DNA of 64,000 nt from NCBI RefSeq assembly GCF_000425425.1, contig NZ_AUDK01000012.1, forward strand, positions 1-64,000, in the 5' to 3' direction. Position 1 is the stretch's first letter, and every line of letters begins with the position of its first letter. The notes under the pieces were generated by a model. That model was given only the letters and a program-made list of their open reading frames with translations, had not been told where the DNA came from and ran no database searches. The position numbers and the translations under genes were made by a program. Below are positions 8,588 to 17,527 of this stretch, piece after piece. This stretch comes from Flavobacterium daejeonense DSM 17708. Its GTDB lineage: Bacteria > Bacteroidota > Bacteroidia > Flavobacteriales > Flavobacteriaceae.

Positions 8588-9736
8588 ATGCAATTTTCGG
8601 AAATTTTAGGACAGGAACATATAAAAAATCATCTTACCCGAACAGTCGATTTGGGTCGGATTCCACACGCGCAACTCTTTGTCGGACCGGAAGGCAGCGG
8701 AACTCTGGCACTGGCCATTGCCTATGCACAATATATTTTGTGTAATAATTCGGGAGGCGAAAATGATGGTGAAAATCACGCCTGTAATATTAAGTTTCAA
8801 AAGTTATCCCATCCTGATTTGCATTTTGCTTACCCAACAGTAACTACTGATGAAGTAAAGAGAAATCCACGAAGTATCGATTTTATCGCCGATTGGCGTG
8901 AGTTTGTGCTTCAAAATCCCTACGGCGGTTTGTTTGACTGGTACGCCGTTTTAGGGGTGCAAAATAAGCAGGGGGAGATTCGTGTAGATGATGCTCAGGA
9001 AATCCTGAAATCCCTTTCTTTAAAAGCCTACGAAGGTGGTTATAAAATTATGATTGTCTGGATGGCTGATAAGATGAATATTGCAGCCTCCAATAAATTA
9101 CTGAAATTAGTAGAAGAACCGCCTGAGAAAACCATTTTTATCCTTATTTCCGAAAACGAAGAAGATATTATTCAAACCATTCGTTCTCGTTGTCAGGTGT
9201 TGCATTTTAACGGATTGAGCGAGGCTGTAATTGCCGATGCTTTGGTGGCTCGTGAAGGAATAGATTCTAAATTGGCAACTAAATTGGCACATCAGGCACA
9301 GGGGAATTTTAATACGGCTTTGCAATTATTGCATGATAATGACGAAGAACATCCGTTTGAACAATGGTTTGTTACCTGGGTTCGTGCGGCTTTCAAGGCT
9401 AAAAAAGATGCAGCAGCTATTCAGGATTTGATTCTTTGGAGCGAAAAAATCGCAGCTTTGGGAAGAGAAGCTCAAAAGAAATTCCTGCAATTTTGCATGG
9501 AAATGTTCCGTCAGGCTTTGTTGATTAATTATGAAGCACCTGCCTTAGTATATTTCGAACCAAAAGTCGATAAATTCAAATTGGAAAATTTTGCGCCTTT
9601 TGTAAACGGAAATAACATTCAGGATATTTTCAAAGAACTTTCAGATGCGATGTATCATATCGAACGCAACGGAAATGCCAAACTTATTTTAACCGATTTA
9701 TCAATCAAACTGACACGTTTAATCCATAAAAAATAA
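8588..9736 (+). CDS. holB: DNA polymerase III subunit delta prime
   Basis: The protein has 382 residues and is an AAA+ clamp-loader subunit: 'ILGQEHIKNHLTRTVDLGRIPHAQLFVGPEGSG' at the N-terminus, 'HPDLHFAYP' after a Cys pair, 'NKLLKLVEEPPEKTIFILISE', and 'IRSRCQ' (the SRC arginine-finger motif). The Walker A region reads GPEGSGTLAL without the usual lysine, consistent with delta prime being a non-hydrolysing subunit. The gene is followed five bases later by a DoxX-like gene. It is a normal housekeeping gene inserted between the two fucosidase-type loci. Confidence 0.92.
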   Translation: MQFSEILGQEHIKNHLTRTVDLGRIPHAQLFVGPEGSGTLALAIAYAQYILCNNSGGENDGENHACNIKFQKLSHPDLHFAYPTVTTDEVKRNPRSIDFIADWREFVLQNPYGGLFDWYAVLGVQNKQGEIRVDDAQEILKSLSLKAYEGGYKIMIVWMADKMNIAASNKLLKLVEEPPEKTIFILISENEEDIIQTIRSRCQVLHFNGLSEAVIADALVAREGIDSKLATKLAHQAQGNFNTALQLLHDNDEEHPFEQWFVTWVRAAFKAKKDAAAIQDLILWSEKIAALGREAQKKFLQFCMEMFRQALLINYEAPALVYFEPKVDKFKLENFAPFVNGNNIQDIFKELSDAMYHIERNGNAKLILTDLSIKLTRLIHKK

Positions 9737-9741
9737 CTGTT

Positions 9742-10125
9742 ATGAATAATCCTGCTTCATTTTTAATTTTGGTGTTCTTCGGGATTACCTATTTGCAATC
9801 CAGTTATGAAAAACTCTTTTATTGGGAAGATAATTTGAATTGGTTAAAAGGACATTTTGCCCAAACCCGATTAAAAAATCATGTAAAATTAGCGCTGATT
9901 AATCTGGTAATAATGGAGCTGATTTCAACCATTTTGTGCTTTGTGGGCTGTGTCGAATTGTATGTTAGCAATGGAAGATTATTTGGTTTTTATGGTGCGA
10001 TATTTTCAGCTATAACTTTGCTTATGATGCTTTTTGGTCAGCGATTGGCCAAAGATTACGATGGTGCCCGAACCATTGTGATTTATTTTATTCCGGCAGT
10101 AATGGCGGTGTATTGGTTGAATTAG
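9742..10125 (+). CDS. DoxX-like small membrane protein
   Basis: The protein has 127 residues with four predicted membrane helices (about 5-20, 52-75, 80-98 and 108-125) and a cytoplasmic-type charged loop at 25-48 (KLFYWEDNLNWLKGHF). Length and layout fit the DoxX/SURF4-like family common in Bacteroidota, whose function is not settled. It starts five bases after holB and is probably in the same operon. Confidence 0.65.
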   Translation: MNNPASFLILVFFGITYLQSSYEKLFYWEDNLNWLKGHFAQTRLKNHVKLALINLVIMELISTILCFVGCVELYVSNGRLFGFYGAIFSAITLLMMLFGQRLAKDYDGARTIVIYFIPAVMAVYWLN

Positions 10126-10243
10126 AAATCAATTGCAATGGCAATGACAAAAAACAATGTCGAGTAAATTTGAATTCAAAAATCCAAACCTGATAGCTTT
10201 ACTAGAATTGGTAAAGTAATCTAGAATCAAAAAAATAAAAAGT

Positions 10244-10759
10244 ATGCCATTAACCCCTAAACATCCATCGGAATCCTTAACGGTATTAACTGATTTGGTT
10301 TTGCCAAGTGAAACCAATCACATTCATAACTTATTTGGGGGTGAATTATTAGCCCGAATGGATCGTGCGGCCAGTATTGCGGCGCAAAGGCATTCCAGAA
10401 ATATTTCGGTTACTGCTTCGGTGAATCATGTGGCTTTTACCAAGGCTATTTTGCTGGGAAGTGTGGTAACAATTGAAGCTAAGGTTTCCCGGGCGTTTAA
10501 GAGTTCGATGGAAGTGTATATTGATGTTTGGGTCGAAGACAGGAACTCGGGAGTTAAAACCAAGGCTAATGAGGCCATTTATACTTTTGTTGCTGTTGAC
10601 GAAAAAGGAACGCCGGTAGAAGTTGCCCAAATCATTCCTGAAACCGAACTGGAAAAACAACGTTACGATGCCGCTTTAAGACGCAAACAGCTGAGTTTGG
10701 TATTGGCCGGAAAAATGAAACCTGAAGAGGCTACGGAGTTGAAGGCTTTGTTTGTGTGA
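10244..10759 (+). CDS. Acyl-CoA thioesterase (hotdog fold, YciA/ACOT type)
   Basis: The 171-residue hotdog-fold protein contains 'VLPSETNHIHNLFGGELLARMDRAA' and 'NHVAFTKAILLGSVVTIEAKV', the pattern of YciA-like cytoplasmic acyl-CoA thioesterases, which hydrolyse acyl-CoA to free acid and CoA. A C-terminal charged helix (residues 140-171) extends it a little beyond the minimal domain. A possible TAAATTTG box at 10165-10172 lies 72 bases upstream. Confidence 0.85.
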   Translation: MPLTPKHPSESLTVLTDLVLPSETNHIHNLFGGELLARMDRAASIAAQRHSRNISVTASVNHVAFTKAILLGSVVTIEAKVSRAFKSSMEVYIDVWVEDRNSGVKTKANEAIYTFVAVDEKGTPVEVAQIIPETELEKQRYDAALRRKQLSLVLAGKMKPEEATELKALFV

Positions 10760-10797
10760 ATGTTATATAAATAAAATAGATTCTGTTTTATTTTATG

Positions 10798-10805
10798 TAA
10801 TTTTG
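10798..10805 (+). promoter_or_regulatory. Minus-7 promoter box for the MNT/HEPN pair
   Basis: The sequence taattttg fits TAnnTTTG and lies 19 bases upstream of the MNT gene start at 10825. No good minus-33 TTG was found at the right spacing. Confidence 0.35.
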
Positions 10806-10824
10806 ATACTATAATTTTATAAAA

Positions 10825-11124
10825 ATGAACCTGATAGAAAGAGTAAATAAAGAAATATTCGCTTTGTGCAAAACACATAAAGTCAAATCTTTGTATGCTT
10901 TTGGTTCTGTTTTAACGGATAAATTCACTCCTGAAAGTGATGTAGATTTAATAGTTGATTTTGAACCCATAGACGTTTTAGAATATGGCGACAATTATTA
11001 TAATCTTAAGTTTTCTCTTGAAAATATTCTAAAAAGAAACGTTGACTTATTAGAGGAAAAAGCCATTAAAAATCCCTATTTCCGAAAAACATTAAATCAA
11101 AATAAAAAATTGATTTATGGATAA
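10825..11124 (+). CDS. MntA-like nucleotidyltransferase antitoxin
   Basis: This 99-residue minimal nucleotidyltransferase carries the pol-beta type signature 'YAFGSVLTDKFTPESDVDLIVDF' (GS motif and DxD pair). In HEPN/MNT toxin-antitoxin modules the MNT protein neutralises the toxin by adding AMP to it. The following HEPN gene overlaps its end by eight bases, the usual coupling in this system. Family identification is firm from the motif. Activity as an antitoxin is inferred from the pairing. Confidence 0.85.
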   Translation: MNLIERVNKEIFALCKTHKVKSLYAFGSVLTDKFTPESDVDLIVDFEPIDVLEYGDNYYNLKFSLENILKRNVDLLEEKAIKNPYFRKTLNQNKKLIYG

Positions 11125-11455
11125 CAGTATTAAAACCTGGCTTTTTGATATTTTAAATTCTATAAATGAAATAGAAAGTTATTTTGTAGATACTCCTAAA
11201 TTGTTTGAAGTGTATCAAAATGATTTAAGAACCAAAAGAGCAGTAGAAAGAAATATCGAAATTATTGGTGAAGCAATGAACCGCATTCTTAAAGAAGATA
11301 AATCTATCGAAATTTCAAATTCCAGAAAGATTGTTGATGTTCGAAATCGAATAATTCACGGTTACGATTCTGTTTCAGATGATGTAATTTGGGGAATTGT
11401 CATTAAAAACTTGCCTGTTTTACAAAAAGAAGTTGAAATATTATTAGAGGAATAG
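11117..11455 (+). CDS. HepT-like HEPN toxin (DUF86)
   Basis: The 112-residue all-helical protein has the motif 'RNRIIHGYD' near residues 76-84, which matches the RX4HXY RNase motif of HepT toxins. Together with the overlapping MNT gene it forms a type VII HEPN/MNT toxin-antitoxin module. The 'IRNRIIH'-type active-site residues look intact. Confidence 0.85.
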   Translation: MDNSIKTWLFDILNSINEIESYFVDTPKLFEVYQNDLRTKRAVERNIEIIGEAMNRILKEDKSIEISNSRKIVDVRNRIIHGYDSVSDDVIWGIVIKNLPVLQKEVEILLEE

Positions 11456-11635
11456 TAATAGGAAAAACTACGGAGTTAGAAGTGTTGTTTGTTTAATAAG
11501 TTATTTTTTTGATTTGAAATCTTCGCATCAAAAAAAGAAGTATTTTTACGAACATAAAAAATGAAATGAATCAGCGTTGATTGATTTTAAATCTTTTAAA
11601 AAAAATAATTTAACGATAGAAAAGCGAAATAGAAG

Positions 11636-12643
11636 ATGAGTACAGAGAAAGAAGCCAAATTAAAAGCGTTACAGCTTACCCTTGATAAACTTGATAAAAC
11701 CTACGGAAAAGGGACCGTCATGAAAATGGGGGATAAGGCGATTGAAGAAGTTGAGGTAATTTCTTCGGGATCTTTAGGTGTGGATTTAGCCTTGGGAGTA
11801 GGTGGATATCCAAAAGGAAGAATTATCGAAATTTATGGTCCGGAATCTTCAGGTAAAACTACTTTAACCCTTCACGCTATTGCCGAAGCGCAAAAAGCAG
11901 GTGGAATTGCAGCTTTTATTGATGCGGAACATGCCTTTGACAGAAATTATGCTGAGAAATTAAATGTAGATATTGAAAATTTAATTATTTCGCAACCGGA
12001 TAATGGTGAGCAGGCTTTAGAAATTGCTGAAAACCTGATTCGTTCAGGAGCAATTGATATTGTGGTAATCGACTCGGTAGCAGCTTTGACTCCAAAAAGT
12101 GAGATTGAAGGCGAAATGGGAGATTCTAAAATGGGGCTTCATGCCCGTTTGATGTCACAGGCTTTGAGAAAACTAACCGCTACGATTAGTAAAACTAATT
12201 GTACTGTTTTCTTCATCAACCAGTTGAGAGAGAAAATTGGGGTGATGTTTGGAAATCCTGAAACAACTACCGGAGGTAATGCTTTGAAGTTTTATGCTTC
12301 GGTACGTTTAGATATTCGTCGTTCGTCTCAAATTAAAGACGGAGAGAATGTTATTGGAAACCGAACTAAAGTTAAAATTGTTAAAAATAAAGTGGCACCG
12401 CCTTTCAAAGTTGCTGAATTTGATATCATGTACGGCGAAGGAGTTTCTAAAACAGGAGAAATTTTGGATTTAGCAGTAGAATTTGAAATCGTAAAAAAAT
12501 CAGGTTCCTGGTTTAGTTATGGTGAAACCAAATTAGGACAAGGTCGTGATGCGGTAAAATCCTTAATTAAAGACAATCCGGAATTAGCCGATGAACTGGA
12601 GGAAAAAATCAAATCCAGAATCAAAGAATTGGCTGATAATTAA
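11636..12643 (+). CDS. recA: Recombinase RecA
   Basis: The 335-residue protein has the Walker A motif 'GPESSGKTT' at about residues 66-74, the '[21 protein letters not shown]' region, the L2 loop '[30 protein letters not shown]', and an acidic C-terminus. It binds single-stranded DNA, drives strand exchange and stimulates self-cleavage of LexA-type repressors. Length and motifs are normal and the gene looks intact. A strong hairpin terminator follows at 12667. Confidence 0.98.
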   Translation: MSTEKEAKLKALQLTLDKLDKTYGKGTVMKMGDKAIEEVEVISSGSLGVDLALGVGGYPKGRIIEIYGPESSGKTTLTLHAIAEAQKAGGIAAFIDAEHAFDRNYAEKLNVDIENLIISQPDNGEQALEIAENLIRSGAIDIVVIDSVAALTPKSEIEGEMGDSKMGLHARLMSQALRKLTATISKTNCTVFFINQLREKIGVMFGNPETTTGGNALKFYASVRLDIRRSSQIKDGENVIGNRTKVKIVKNKVAPPFKVAEFDIMYGEGVSKTGEILDLAVEFEIVKKSGSWFSYGETKLGQGRDAVKSLIKDNPELADELEEKIKSRIKELADN

Positions 12644-12666
12644 TAAAATACAGTTTGAAATTATAG

Positions 12667-12698
12667 AAAATGCCCGGTTTTTTGCCGGGCATTTTTTT
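12667..12698 (+). terminator. Rho-independent terminator after recA
   Basis: The arms tgcccgg and ccgggca, extended by aa/tt pairs, enclose a T-rich loop and are followed by a run of seven T. Confidence 0.9.
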
Positions 12699-12825
12699 GT
12701 TCAAAAAAGGTGTTATTGTAATTTTTTTGAAAAAAAATCGTTATATAAAGCAACCTTTTTAAATGTTCACGCTCTTTATAAAAGAAACCTAACGAAAGAT
12801 TGTTAATTTATAAAATCAAAAGAGA

Positions 12826-13272
12826 ATGAAAAAAATTGCTTTATTATTAGTTTTAATGACCACTTTTTTAAGTTGTAGTATTGGTGATTCGGATACGTAT
12901 ACTAATTATGTTTTGCCGGTAGATAGTTATACTTTGCCGGAAGGGACTTTAGAAGTTGGTCAGATTTATCAGGTAAAATTAAAATATGATAAACCGGGTG
13001 ATTGTTTTAATTATAGAGGAGTTTATTATTATAAAGTTGAAGGGACTAAGGAAAGACTTATCGGTGTTTTAAATGATAAAAAAGATGGTGATACTTGTTC
13101 AGATGATTCTACTGAGCTAACGGAAGTGTCATTTAATTTTCAACCCGAAACTGCAGGAACTTATACTTTTAAATTTTATAAAGGAAAAGATGTAGATGAT
13201 GCAGATGATGATGGGAATACTACCGAAGATCTTTTTGAAGATGTTGAAATCGTTGTAAACGAAGCGCCATAA
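12826..13272 (+). CDS. Small lipoprotein of unknown function
   Basis: The protein has 148 residues. Its signal peptide ends in 'TFLSC', a Bacteroidota-type lipobox with lipidated Cys at residue 17. The mature part is acidic, with a beta-rich region about residues 35-140 ('AGTYTFKFYKGKDVDDADDD') that resembles a small Ig-like fold. No function is assigned. It follows the recA terminator, so it has a separate transcript. Confidence 0.65.
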   Translation: MKKIALLLVLMTTFLSCSIGDSDTYTNYVLPVDSYTLPEGTLEVGQIYQVKLKYDKPGDCFNYRGVYYYKVEGTKERLIGVLNDKKDGDTCSDDSTELTEVSFNFQPETAGTYTFKFYKGKDVDDADDDGNTTEDLFEDVEIVVNEAP

Positions 13273-13296
13273 AAACTTTTTTTGCCCTAAAATGAA

Positions 13297-13327
13297 AATG
13301 CACCTGCCTTGGCGGGTGTTTTTTTTA
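13297..13327. terminator. Bidirectional terminator between the lipoprotein and acyltransferase genes
   Basis: The arms cacctgcc and ggcgggtg (one G-T wobble) with a two-base loop are followed by a long T run. The stop of the converging acyltransferase gene lies inside the T run. Confidence 0.75.
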
Positions 13328-14086
13328 TATGGTTTCCAGTTTTTTTTCGTTTTCAAAAATCACTAACTGCTGGTAAATGGTTTTATATACATCTTCTCTA
13401 ATGGCTTTTCTGTGCGATTCGTTTTTGCTAATGGTGTCCTTCGGGTTGTGAATTTTTACTCTCATAATACCCGGACTTCCGGCAAAAAAAGTATAAGGGA
13501 AACGCTCTTTGTTGTCTCCAAAACTGATAGGTAAAATAGGAATTTGATGTTGAATAGCCAGTTTAAAAGCGCCTTCTTTAAAATGATCTAAAAGAATCGA
13601 TTCGTCATCCGGAACACCGCCTTCCGGGAAAATACAAACACTGAGTCCGCGCTCGATTCGTTTGTGAGCTTTCGTAAAAACAGCCATTCGACTTTGGGAA
13701 TCTTTTCGATCCACGAGAATACAAGTCCTTTTGTAGAAAAAACCAAAAACCGGGATTTTGGCTAACTCCTGTTTGCCCACAAAAACAAAAGGATTTTTGA
13801 TTACAGCCAGCATCAGCATAATATCGGTCATCGAAGTATGATTGGCTACAATCATATAACTTTTATGAGGGTCAATTTCCTGTTCGTTTTCTACTTTGTA
13901 ATAAAATCCCATGCCAAAAAGGATGAATTTGGCCCAAATTCTGGCTATCATAAAAAAATAAGGATAACCTTTTTCGGAAAGAATTGTAAGGATTAATATA
14001 GGAAATAGTAGGATTATAGGAAGTGCCATGAGGATGTAAAACCAAATGCGCCAAAGAATCCAAAAAATTATTTTTATGCTTTTCAT
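13325..14086 (-). CDS. PlsC-type 1-acyl-glycerol-3-phosphate acyltransferase
   Basis: Taking the ATG at 14086 (14134 also begins an open frame) gives about 253 residues starting MKSIKIIFWILW, a membrane helix. The extra upstream sequence is a repeat and not a good N-terminus. The acyltransferase motifs are present: 'NHTSMTDIMLM' (HX4D) near residue 82, 'FPEGG' near residue 155, and 'FKEGAFKLAIQHQIPILPI'. It should acylate lysophosphatidate in phospholipid synthesis at the inner membrane. Confidence is high for the family, moderate for the exact substrate. Confidence 0.85.
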   Translation of the reverse strand: MKSIKIIFWILWRIWFYILMALPIILLFPILILTILSEKGYPYFFMIARIWAKFILFGMGFYYKVENEQEIDPHKSYMIVANHTSMTDIMLMLAVIKNPFVFVGKQELAKIPVFGFFYKRTCILVDRKDSQSRMAVFTKAHKRIERGLSVCIFPEGGVPDDESILLDHFKEGAFKLAIQHQIPILPISFGDNKERFPYTFFAGSPGIMRVKIHNPKDTISKNESHRKAIREDVYKTIYQQLVIFENEKKLETI

Positions 14087-14104
14087 GTTGTCAAATTTAC
14101 TTTT

Positions 14105-14136
14105 TAACCGCAAAGTTTGCAAAGATTTTCGCAAAG
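14105..14136. repeat. Inverted repeat, left copy, beside the broken GxxExxY gene
   Basis: The repeat begins taaccgcaaagtttgcaaag and ends gcaaag. Its reverse complement is nearly identical to 14665-14696 (one mismatch and small indels). Confidence 0.75.
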
Positions 14137-14212
14137 TATAATAAGGAATGGATCTGTTTTTAGTGAAATTAATTAAATTTGATAGGAATTAACTGCAAGA
14201 AACAAAGTAACG

Positions 14213-14591
14213 ATGACAGAAAATGGTATTTCAAAAATTATAATCGGTTTAGCGATTGAAGTTCATAAAGCGCTTGGTCCAGGGTTGTTGGGAAGTACTT
14301 ACTAAAGAATGTTTGTTTTATAAAATAAATAAGTCTGGGTTTTTTGTTGAAAAAGAGAAATCAATGCCCGTAATTTTTGAAGAAGTAAAATTAGATTGTG
14401 GTTATCGGGTTGATTTACTGGTAGAAAATAAATTAATTGTTGAGCTTAAAAGCGTAGAGTCTTTGAGTGAGATACATCTTGCTCAGACTTTGACATATTT
14501 AAGATTGGGGAATTTTAAACTTGCTTTATTAATCAATTTTAATGAAATACTTCTAAAGAACGGAATTAGAAGAGTAGTTAATAATTTATAA
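14213..14591 (+). pseudogene. Frameshifted GxxExxY protein gene
   Basis: From the ATG at 14213 the frame reads '[30 protein letters not shown]' and then hits TAA. The rest of the protein continues one frame over ('KECLFYKINKSGFFVEKEKSMPVIFEEVKLDCGYRVDLLVENKLIVELKSVES ... NNL'), ending at 14591. Both parts match the short GxxExxY family (about 125 residues). One added T next to the TAC codon explains the break. The namesake motif reads GLLGSTY with the Glu changed to Gly. A sequencing error would explain the frameshift but not the Glu change. An ATG at 14256 opens the second frame but would lack the N-terminus, so I do not call it as an intact gene. Confidence 0.8.
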
Positions 14592-14610
14592 AATTTTGAA
14601 ATGTATGTCG

Positions 14611-14642
14611 CTTTGCGAAAAACTTTGTGACCTTTGCGTTAG
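14611..14642 (+). repeat. Third CTTTGCG-type repeat copy
   Basis: The sequence ctttgcgaaaaactttgtga and the following cctttgcgttag is a direct copy of the 14665-14696 unit. Confidence 0.7.
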
Positions 14643-14664
14643 AAAAAAACACAAATTTTGTGAA

Positions 14665-14696
14665 CTTTGCGAAAACTTTGCAACCTTTGCGGTTTA
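14665..14696. repeat. Inverted repeat, right copy, beside the broken GxxExxY gene
   Basis: The sequence ctttgcgaaaactttgcaac, then ctttgcggttta, pairs with 14105-14136. It sits immediately upstream of trpS. Confidence 0.75.
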
Positions 14697-14723
14697 AAAA
14701 TTTCAGCTAGAGAAAAATATATA

Positions 14724-15701
14724 ATGGCAAAAATACTTACGGGAGTTCAAAGTACCGGAACTCCACATTTAGGAAACTTACTTGGAGCAATCATTCCGGC
14801 AATTCAATTGTCCAACAATTCAGCAAATGAATCTTTTCTTTTTATTGCCGATTTGCATTCGGTAACCCAAATAAAAAACGGAGAAATCTTAAGAAACAAT
14901 ACCTACAGCGTTGCCGCTGCCTGGTTGGCTTTTGGATTAGATGTGAACAAAGTAGTTTTCTACAGACAGTCAGATGTGCCACAAACAGCAGAGTTGTCCT
15001 GGTATTTGAGTTGTTTTTTTCCGTACCAACGATTGACTTTAGCGCATTCTTTTAAAGATAAAGCAGACCGTTTAGATGATGTAAATGCAGGTTTGTTTAG
15101 CTATCCGATGTTGATGGCGGCTGATATTTTATTGTATGATGCCGAGTTTGTTCCTGTAGGAAAAGACCAATTACAACATTTGGAAATGACACGTGATGTG
15201 GCTTCCCGTTTTAATCATCAAATGGGGGAGACTTTTGTTTTGCCTGAGGCCAAAATTCAGGATGATAGTATGTTGATTCCGGGAACTAATGGTGGAAAAA
15301 TGAGTAAATCGGCTAATAATATCATTAATATTTTCCTTGAAGATAAAGCGTTACGCAAACAGGTAATGAGTATTGAAACCGATAGTACGCCACTTGAAGC
15401 ACCAAAAAATCCGGATACTTGTAATGCCTTTGCTATTTATTCGTTGTTGGCCAATGAAGAGCAAATTGCACAAATGAGAGCCAATTATCTGGGTGGAAAT
15501 TACGGTTATGGTCATGCCAAACAGGCTTTGTTTGAGTTAATCTGTGATAAATTCAAAAACGAAAGAGAAAAATACCATTACTACATTAATAATCTTCAGG
15601 AAGTGGATGCTTTGTTGAAAATAGGAGCTGAAAAAGCTTCGGCTGTAGCCAATGGTGTTTTGGCCAGAGTAAGAGAAAAATTAGGTTTTGAACCGAGATA
15701 A
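14724..15701 (+). CDS. trpS: Tryptophanyl-tRNA synthetase
   Basis: I choose the ATG at 14724 (325 residues, starting MAKILTGVQSTGTPHLGNLLGA) because the longer frame from 14667 runs through repeat sequence. The class I motif 'TGTPHLGN' (residues about 10-17, the HIGH-type site) and 'GGKMSKSANN' (KMSKS loop, about residue 190) are present. It charges tRNA-Trp in the cytoplasm. The preceding 14591-14724 region holds only the CTTTGCG repeats. Confidence 0.95.
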   Translation: MAKILTGVQSTGTPHLGNLLGAIIPAIQLSNNSANESFLFIADLHSVTQIKNGEILRNNTYSVAAAWLAFGLDVNKVVFYRQSDVPQTAELSWYLSCFFPYQRLTLAHSFKDKADRLDDVNAGLFSYPMLMAADILLYDAEFVPVGKDQLQHLEMTRDVASRFNHQMGETFVLPEAKIQDDSMLIPGTNGGKMSKSANNIINIFLEDKALRKQVMSIETDSTPLEAPKNPDTCNAFAIYSLLANEEQIAQMRANYLGGNYGYGHAKQALFELICDKFKNEREKYHYYINNLQEVDALLKIGAEKASAVANGVLARVREKLGFEPR

Positions 15702-15720
15702 TTTTTAATAAAAATAATTT

Positions 15721-15771
15721 ACCGCAGATTCGCAGATTATAATTTTAAAATCTGTGAATCTGCGGTTTTTT
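15721..15771. terminator. Hairpin terminator between trpS and the thioredoxin-like gene
   Basis: The arms accgcagattcgcagatt and aatctgtgaatctgcggt (one wobble) form an 18-bp stem followed by a run of T. A single arm of the same sequence occurs at about 17503-17527. Confidence 0.8.
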
Positions 15772-15809
15772 CTTTTCTAAGTTTTATGCTTTACAAAAGT
15801 TACAAATTA

Positions 15810-17351
15810 TTAATTTATGGCATCATCCAATTGTTTTATTAATGTTTCTCTATTCATTGGATAACCTGCTTTTGAAAGTTCATAGCTTCCATCTTTTTTC
15901 AGAATAATATAAGTTGGATAACCTTTTCCTTTTGTTTTAGTCATGATGTCATTAGTCAATGCGTCATTGGCAAGTATATGATTCCCTTCAATGCTATGGT
16001 AGGCAATCATTTTTTTCCAGTTTTCAGGGTTATGAATATCATAATTAGCTATGTATAAAAATTGGAGTTCTTTGTTTTTGAAATATTCATGTAAAGCCTG
16101 GCTGTGTTGAGTAATTTCTTTTTTGCAAGGGCTACACCAAGTTCCCCACATATCTATTAAAACAGTTTTTCCTTTAAATTGATTGATGACTTCTTCAAAA
16201 GTTTTTAATTCTTCTCCTTTTTCAATAAAAGCCATTTTCTCGGTTAAAGTTTTGTTGTTATTTTCAATGATTTTATTGATTTTAGGTTCAAATTGAGCGA
16301 TGTATTTACTGTTAGGGAATTGTTTCTTGAAATTTTCAAATATTTGAGGAAGGTTTTTATTGTTTTCTTGTTCAATAGAACCCTTGAATAAGATTGCATA
16401 TGCAGATTCAGCTGATTTTCCGGTATAGTATTTTTGGATGATTTTCTCAGTTAATATATTTTCTGGATCGTCTATAAATAACTTGTTTCCTTCTACGATA
16501 GAACTATTGTACCATTCTTTGTAAAACTGTTCTTTGTTCTCTCCAGAAGATTCTTTCCAAAGTTCTTCTTTGGTACGGAGTAAAATGTCTCTAACAAGGT
16601 GTTGATAAGATTCTGAAATTAGTGCTTCGTCATTACTTATCTTTATTTTTGAAAATAATTTATTGCGGTAATTTTTCCATTTGTCAATATTTCGAGCATA
16701 GGAATCTCGAATACTAAATTTGTTATTGTGTTCAAAAGTATAGTATTCTTGAGGGGCTAAATATTCTAAATTAATTTGCCATGATTTGATGAATTCTTTT
16801 GTAGGTTTATATTTTGTGATATAATTTTCCAATTGTAATTTGTTGTTGTGAGTGATACGTTCAAGTTCGTTATAAACCTTGTCAGGTAGGGTGTCTCCTT
16901 TGAATTTTTGAAGATCAATATATTTTGATATATCTAGAAATTGATTGTTTTCTTTATGTTTACCGCTGACTTTAATGTTTTTAGGATTTAATGAAGTGTC
17001 GATGTTGATGTTAAGGTTGTCTCCGGGGGTCAGAAATAAATGGTGTAAAAGTCTTGTTTTAGAGTTTTTATCATAATATTGGAGGTGAATTATTTGGGGG
17101 TTTGAAAGCTTAATTTCCTGATAAAAATTTCCATTTTGATCAAGTTTTACATTATATATGCTGTTTTTTTCTTCTTGGCTGTAATATTGTGTTGCTAGTA
17201 CTATTCTGAAGGATTCGTTTTTAACATTTTCGAAAGTCCCTTTTATAAGGGCTTTTTGTGCAAAAGACGCAATTGAACATTGTAAAATAAGAAAAAACAG
17301 CAAAGAAGTTTTTTGAAAAAATGAATGAGGAAAGGTTGTGGGTTGATTCAT
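15810..17351 (-). CDS. TlpA-like thioredoxin-family protein
   Basis: This 513-residue protein has a signal peptide (residues about 1-30, ending ASFAQ) and an N-terminal DUF4369-like beta region (about 33-130). A long helical middle follows (about 130-390), then a C-terminal thioredoxin domain: 'VLIDMWGTWCSPCKKE', with CSPC around residues 406-409, and the cis-Pro loop 'GYPTY' around 478. Such proteins act in the periplasm as disulfide oxidoreductases. The start at 17351 is supported by the signal peptide. It is flanked on both sides by a shared gcagat-type repeat. Confidence 0.85.
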   Translation of the reverse strand: MNQPTTFPHSFFQKTSLLFFLILQCSIASFAQKALIKGTFENVKNESFRIVLATQYYSQEEKNSIYNVKLDQNGNFYQEIKLSNPQIIHLQYYDKNSKTRLLHHLFLTPGDNLNINIDTSLNPKNIKVSGKHKENNQFLDISKYIDLQKFKGDTLPDKVYNELERITHNNKLQLENYITKYKPTKEFIKSWQINLEYLAPQEYYTFEHNNKFSIRDSYARNIDKWKNYRNKLFSKIKISNDEALISESYQHLVRDILLRTKEELWKESSGENKEQFYKEWYNSSIVEGNKLFIDDPENILTEKIIQKYYTGKSAESAYAILFKGSIEQENNKNLPQIFENFKKQFPNSKYIAQFEPKINKIIENNNKTLTEKMAFIEKGEELKTFEEVINQFKGKTVLIDMWGTWCSPCKKEITQHSQALHEYFKNKELQFLYIANYDIHNPENWKKMIAYHSIEGNHILANDALTNDIMTKTKGKGYPTYIILKKDGSYELSKAGYPMNRETLIKQLDDAIN

Positions 17352-17502
17352 AAGTGTATGGTTTTTAATAGATAAATTAAAAATATTAAATAAAAACTTA
17401 CAAAAATTAATTAATGTATAAGCTTTAACAAATATTTAGCATCTTTGTCGGGTATTTAACCTAGGCAGTTTTTGCAATTATATAAAGCTTGTAAAATGAA
17501 TA

Positions 17503-17527
17503 AATCTGCGAATCTGCGGTTTTTTTA
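17503..17527. repeat. Single-arm copy of the gcagattcgcagatt repeat
   Basis: aatctgcgaatctgcggttt matches one arm of the hairpin at 15721-15771. Between 17352 and 17502 there is otherwise only AT-rich sequence. Confidence 0.6.

Noticed and set aside
10125-10243. Small RNA or tRNA between the DoxX and thioesterase genes
   Set aside because: Only AT-rich sequence and a possible promoter box are seen, with no cloverleaf or conserved RNA structure.
14256-14591. Open frame from the ATG at 14256 as an intact gene
   Set aside because: It lacks the N-terminal third of the GxxExxY family, which is found in the neighbouring frame from 14213, so I treat the whole as a pseudogene.
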